Shown in pieces: positions 6,524-9,829 of a DNA stretch of 9,829 nt (position 1 is the first letter of the stretch; each line of letters begins with the position of its first letter). The notes beneath the pieces were generated by a model, which did not search any database, was not told the origin of the DNA, and was given only the letters and a program-made list of their open reading frames with translations. The translations under genes were made by a program, and so were the position numbers. This stretch comes from DALYDK01 sp964415715 (GTDB taxonomy: Bacteria > Patescibacteriota > Saccharimonadia > Saccharimonadales > CAIOMD01). The stretch lies in contig CAYQBK010000046.1 of NCBI GenBank assembly GCA_964415715.1, forward strand, positions 1 through 9,829, given 5' to 3'.

Positions 6524-9511
6524 TTATTCACCGCTATGATATGTACTAGCTGGTAGTTGACCCTTGTTGAAAAAAACTCGACCATCTTTAATAATAAAAG
6601 CTCCATATATTGTTTCATCTGCCCCATGTACTTCTACATTCATCCCTAAGTAGTCACTTAAACTTTTAGCATAATTTTCGCCAATTTCTACTTCTCCTGC
6701 AGTACTACATGAGTTGAGAATGATGGTGTAATTTGATCCAATATCTCTTGAGTAGTTTCTTTTTGATGCATTTAGCCTATTCCCTTCCGAACTTTTTATG
6801 AATGATAATGCATTTATAATCGCATCAACTGTTATTGATTCGCCATTAATCCCTATTCGTATCCCTTTAGGTGAGCCATGGCCCCAAATGACTACATTTT
6901 TTACCAGATTATTTTCTTCTGGAACTCGACTGTTTCGTCTCTCTCTGTCGCCTACCGACTTCATAACTCTATCGATATCATTTGGATGATTTATCTCGAA
7001 AAAGAAGAGCCCATTAGTGTCTGAATCTGCATCATTTAAAGATTTATGTGCTTCTCGGCCAAAGTCGCGTGATGCTCCATTCCAGTCTGCTCTTGCTATC
7101 ATAGCGATGTTTGTTGTTGGTATATTTCCATCATCCCAGCGTTCAAGTTGGCTTTTTAGCATTTTTGGATCGTGTGAGCGAAAGTGAGTTATGCCAAATA
7201 CTTCAGTTATTCTGAGTACGTTTTTTAGCCCAACTAGTTCATGCAGCTCTATTAGTGCCTTAATTTCAGATATTAGATTATCAACAAATAGTTCGGTGAT
7301 TAAATCTATATTGTAATCATTTATAACTTTATTATTTTTATTATAAAAAAAAGTTTTAACCGGCCTAAAGCTTTTCCATGAGCCAAAAAATTTTTCTGCT
7401 ACATCTGTCGGTATCTGTAGTTTAATAAATATATCTTTAATTCTACTTAAATCTTCAAGTTCAACCTTCTTTTTGTGTCCTGATCCTACTTCACCCCAGT
7501 CTTTATCTTTAAATGGAGTTAATATGGCTTTAATGGTGTTTCCTGCTTGTTGGGAAGCAATTATTAGGTTTAAGTCAATTTCAGAACCCTCTACATCTAT
7601 GTAGTCTTTTAATCTTTCCAATATGGTATAGTTTATCTCGATAGAATTGAGGCTGGAACCTATAGCTAGGAGTTTTTCTTGTATCTTTATGAGATCCTTA
7701 ACTGTAGCGAATCTATTTGACATGGGATACATTCTTAACATGCCCATAAGCTGATCATTGCTAAAATTCGTATTTGATTTTAATGTAATTAATAGATCTG
7801 AAAAAGAATTTATGTCTGGCGATTTCGATATCTCTGTCAATAAATCATCAGACTGATCCTGGCGCAGGTTAAGCGAAGATATGGATGATATTATCCCCTC
7901 TGCCGTTTCGCGATAGTTTATTATTTGTTTAACAACCTCAAAAGGTAATTCATTGCCGTATTCGATATATACCCTATCAATCAGTTCATAGGGTATGTCA
8001 GGCGCTTCAGAGTCTCCTAAAATATCAGAGAAATAATCTGTAACATAAAGGGGGCTATCCTTTTTGAGGTGACATTTTTGCATTGCTCTAAGTATTAAAA
8101 TAGGGCTATCTTTATTCAGAAATTGTTGCATATCCAGCATTGAAATTGAATTAATGGGAATGTTAGAAATTAATTGAATAAGTTCAGTAAAATATATCAC
8201 TTCAGACTCTGGATCCATATCTAGTTTCCGTGCAAGTTTGTTAAATGAATCCTGGAAGTACTGCAGGTGTGAGCAAATAATTATTGACATAGTTCCTAGC
8301 CTGTCGGTGTAGTCCATGCCACTACGCCTGTCCCCCGCCACTAACCTTACAAAATGTTCACTAAATTTGCCATCCTCATTCTTCCACTCAAAGTCTTTTG
8401 GTATGTATCGCGCAGACATAGGGTCTTTAGCCTTCAGTATTTCTTCAAAATATTTATCCTCGTCTGGCATCCCACGAGCGACGAGTTCTCTTCGTAGTGC
8501 TAGCGTTTTTTGCGTGATCCTCTCGCCTATTTCAGGGCCTAGATCATCTAAATTGTGTTTGCCTGGGGTTAGCAGACTATCAAGTGTTTCGGTGTCGACG
8601 TTTGAAAATAGCTTACCGATTAAAGAATCTAGCTTGGGCTCGTCTTTTGATAACAAACATCGTCTGACTTGCTCGGTCAGTATGGCTACTTGACTATCAA
8701 GACCAAGCTTTACCGATTCAGTTATAATTATGGAAATTGATCCCGTATCAACTAGCAATGAACGGTCCTCTCCTTGGTCATAACGTTTTATTTGATCAGA
8801 AATAAGATTAATACATCTGAGTAGTATCTGTCTGGATCTACCTTTATCCATATTCTTTTCGCACTGTTTATGTATTGCTAATAGTTCATCGATGTGTAAT
8901 TCTGACAATAGGTCCTCGTCTCTAAGTATCCTTTCTTCAATTTCATCAATACTTTCGCCATCCTCTCCAATAGCCACTTTAAATAATCTATAATCATCAG
9001 CCACTAGCTTACTTAATGGAGTGAAGCTGTGAAATCCGTAAGACATATCCCAACTATCGATGCTGTCGTTGGCAATTACACCTCTGGTGTTGCTTGTTGC
9101 AATAATTGCCTCAGGAGCTAGACCACTTGAAACTATCTTTAATGCTAATTGATGCGGGTTATCATGGCCCCTGAAAAGTGCATTGAGCGCCAGTAGTGGT
9201 TCGATCATGGAAGAGCTTATATCTCTCTGGCCATCTTCTTTTGCACCTGCCGCCGCTTCGATAACTTTATCTTGTACTATCTCGATTAAGTCTTCAATGC
9301 TTGGCTCTATGGATTTATCAGCTATTGAGTCATGCGCCATGCTTAGTAATGCTGATATATGTTCCATCAAATACTCAACTCTTTCCTTGTGCTCTTCAGG
9401 ATTTTTTGACGGATCTTCGTAGCCTAGTCTGTGTATATGGTGAGAAGCACCTTTGATGTTTTTTAACTGAGATTGAGATTGTTTGGATAAAGTAGGTTTA
9501 TTTTTTTCCAT
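6524..9511 (-). CDS. Large protein (995 residues) with C-terminal clan-CD cysteine peptidase-like domain
   Basis: The full protein matches nothing I know. The C-terminal ~200 residues follow the caspase-fold order. A strand NIAMIARADWNGA (801-813) comes first, then a helix and strand GLFFFEI (834-840). Next is strand VVIWGHGSP with candidate catalytic His878, then hairpin GIRIGINGESIT. After these come strand IILNSCSTAG with candidate nucleophile Cys935, a helix, and strand NVEVHGADE. The His-Gly then Cys order, 57 residues apart after hydrophobic strands, fits clan CD (caspases, C11, C80 toxin self-processing domains, CHAT); which family is unclear. Residues 1-~795 are mostly charged helices without a recognised motif, signal peptide or membrane segment, so the protein is probably cytoplasmic. 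Helical repeat or scaffold architecture is an inference. No Shine-Dalgarno sequence precedes the ATG, but -10 boxes do. A run of seven A follows the start (codons 2-4). By eye parts of the gene look more AT-rich than its neighbours. It stands alone, with a 90-base gap to the ABC-F gene. Confidence 0.85.
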   Translation of the reverse strand: MEKNKPTLSKQSQSQLKNIKGASHHIHRLGYEDPSKNPEEHKERVEYLMEHISALLSMAHDSIADKSIEPSIEDLIEIVQDKVIEAAAGAKEDGQRDISSSMIEPLLALNALFRGHDNPHQLALKIVSSGLAPEAIIATSNTRGVIANDSIDSWDMSYGFHSFTPLSKLVADDYRLFKVAIGEDGESIDEIEERILRDEDLLSELHIDELLAIHKQCEKNMDKGRSRQILLRCINLISDQIKRYDQGEDRSLLVDTGSISIIITESVKLGLDSQVAILTEQVRRCLLSKDEPKLDSLIGKLFSNVDTETLDSLLTPGKHNLDDLGPEIGERITQKTLALRRELVARGMPDEDKYFEEILKAKDPMSARYIPKDFEWKNEDGKFSEHFVRLVAGDRRSGMDYTDRLGTMSIIICSHLQYFQDSFNKLARKLDMDPESEVIYFTELIQLISNIPINSISMLDMQQFLNKDSPILILRAMQKCHLKKDSPLYVTDYFSDILGDSEAPDIPYELIDRVYIEYGNELPFEVVKQIINYRETAEGIISSISSLNLRQDQSDDLLTEISKSPDINSFSDLLITLKSNTNFSNDQLMGMLRMYPMSNRFATVKDLIKIQEKLLAIGSSLNSIEINYTILERLKDYIDVEGSEIDLNLIIASQQAGNTIKAILTPFKDKDWGEVGSGHKKKVELEDLSRIKDIFIKLQIPTDVAEKFFGSWKSFRPVKTFFYNKNNKVINDYNIDLITELFVDNLISEIKALIELHELVGLKNVLRITEVFGITHFRSHDPKMLKSQLERWDDGNIPTTNIAMIARADWNGASRDFGREAHKSLNDADSDTNGLFFFEINHPNDIDRVMKSVGDRERRNSRVPEENNLVKNVVIWGHGSPKGIRIGINGESITVDAIINALSFIKSSEGNRLNASKRNYSRDIGSNYTIILNSCSTAGEVEIGENYAKSLSDYLGMNVEVHGADETIYGAFIIKDGRVFFNKGQLPASTYHSGE

Positions 9512-9520
9512 GTTTTCAAT

Positions 9521-9553
9521 ATTATAAAAATTAGTATAGCATCTATATTTATT
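9521..9553 (-). promoter_or_regulatory. Promoter region of the 995-residue gene (two -10 boxes)
   Basis: The minus strand has an extended -10 ATGCTATACT (9542-9533), identical in these ten bases to the one before the ABC-F gene. It is followed by a perfect TATAAT (9526-9521) only 9 bases before the ATG at 9511. The first would give a leader of about 15 bases, the second an almost leaderless mRNA. No -35 box of quality is seen for either. Confidence 0.45.
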
Positions 9554-9725
9554 AAACTAAACACCGCATAAGTACGTGCATTAAATGATTTTGAGTCTTG
9601 ACATGACGTTAGCTTTAAAAACTTACATAGTATAGAATTCACTTGCTTTAAAAGTTGGGACATCATAATCTTGTCTGTTTTTTGTTTTAGTATTAGTGCG
9701 ACAAATTTTTGGTTGTTTATATTAG

Positions 9726-9754
9726 TTGCCTTGATATTAGTTTACCTTTACAAT
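9726..9754 (+). promoter_or_regulatory. Promoter for tRNA-Glu
   Basis: TTGCCT (9726-9731, 4 of 6 to the -35 consensus) and TACAAT (9749-9754, 5 of 6 to the -10 consensus) are separated by exactly 17 bases. The predicted start point, near 9761, is a few bases before the tRNA 5' end. It points away from the divergent 995-residue gene; the 256-base region between the two starts holds no supported gene. Confidence 0.55.
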
Positions 9755-9767
9755 ATAGACATTATTT

Positions 9768-9829
9768 GGTCTCATCGTCTAACGGCTAGGACACCAGGTT
9801 TTCATCCTGGCAATCGGGGTTCGATTCCC
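9768..9829 (+). tRNA. tRNA-Glu (UUC anticodon), 3' end cut by the window edge
   Basis: The sequence folds as the first 62 bases of a tRNA. The acceptor 5' strand GGTCTCA is followed by TC and a D arm with GTCTAACGGCTAGGAC. The anticodon stem CCAGG/CCTGG encloses the loop TTTTCAT, with anticodon TTC at 9801-9803. A T arm with TTCGATT in its loop then breaks off in the 3' stem. The body closely resembles standard bacterial tRNA-Glu. The 3' acceptor strand and any encoded CCA lie beyond the window. Confidence 0.95.

Noticed and set aside
521..9511. Possible UGA recoding, as in Gracilibacteria/Absconditabacteria, because no gene here ends in UGA
   Set aside because: No in-frame UGA occurs inside any gene, and six stops (four TAA, two TAG) are too few to be informative.
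9463..9666. 67-residue minus-strand reading frame overlapping the start of the 995-residue gene
   Set aside because: It overlaps a clearly better gene start and its promoter boxes, has no ribosome-binding site that I can see, and its composition looks like translated AT-rich intergenic DNA.

Overview
The window looks like chromosomal DNA of a Patescibacteria (CPR) bacterium, most likely a Saccharibacteria (TM7) relative. This is an inference from recalled family resemblance: a PAS histidine kinase without membrane segments, paired with a response regulator whose receiver domain carries a very long disordered tail, plus an AT-leaning sequence and compact gene packing. No phylogenetic test could be run. 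All six intact protein genes lie on the minus strand and end in TAA or TAG. A partial tRNA-Glu(UUC) gene runs off the right edge on the plus strand, divergent from the rest.

Layout from right to left, which is the direction of transcription. First comes a 995-residue protein (6524-9511) of unknown function. Its last ~200 residues look like a clan-CD (caspase/C80/CHAT-like) cysteine peptidase, with a His-Gly motif and an Asn-Ser-Cys-Ser motif. Then follow a duplicated-ATPase ABC-F protein (4775-6433), a soluble PAS-HisKA-HATPase sensor kinase (3439-4680), its probable partner response regulator (1971-3377), and an RsuA/RluB-type pseudouridine synthase (1258-1917). After a 266-base gap come a 156-residue protein of unknown function (521-991) and a broken nucleotidyltransferase gene (82-450). 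The broken gene resembles RibL-type FAD synthase and carries two mutually compensating frameshifts.

The kinase and regulator very probably form one two-component pathway, and the pseudouridine synthase may share its transcript. The ABC-F protein and the synthase are both ribosome/translation factors. The 995-residue gene and the ABC-F gene share an 18-of-21 identical block ending in the same extended -10 element, which suggests a common promoter type. Several genes lack an obvious Shine-Dalgarno sequence, and some have a -10-like box so close to the start codon that near-leaderless mRNAs are possible. The least explained and most interesting object is the 995-residue peptidase-like protein. 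No CRISPR array, insertion sequence or rRNA gene was seen.
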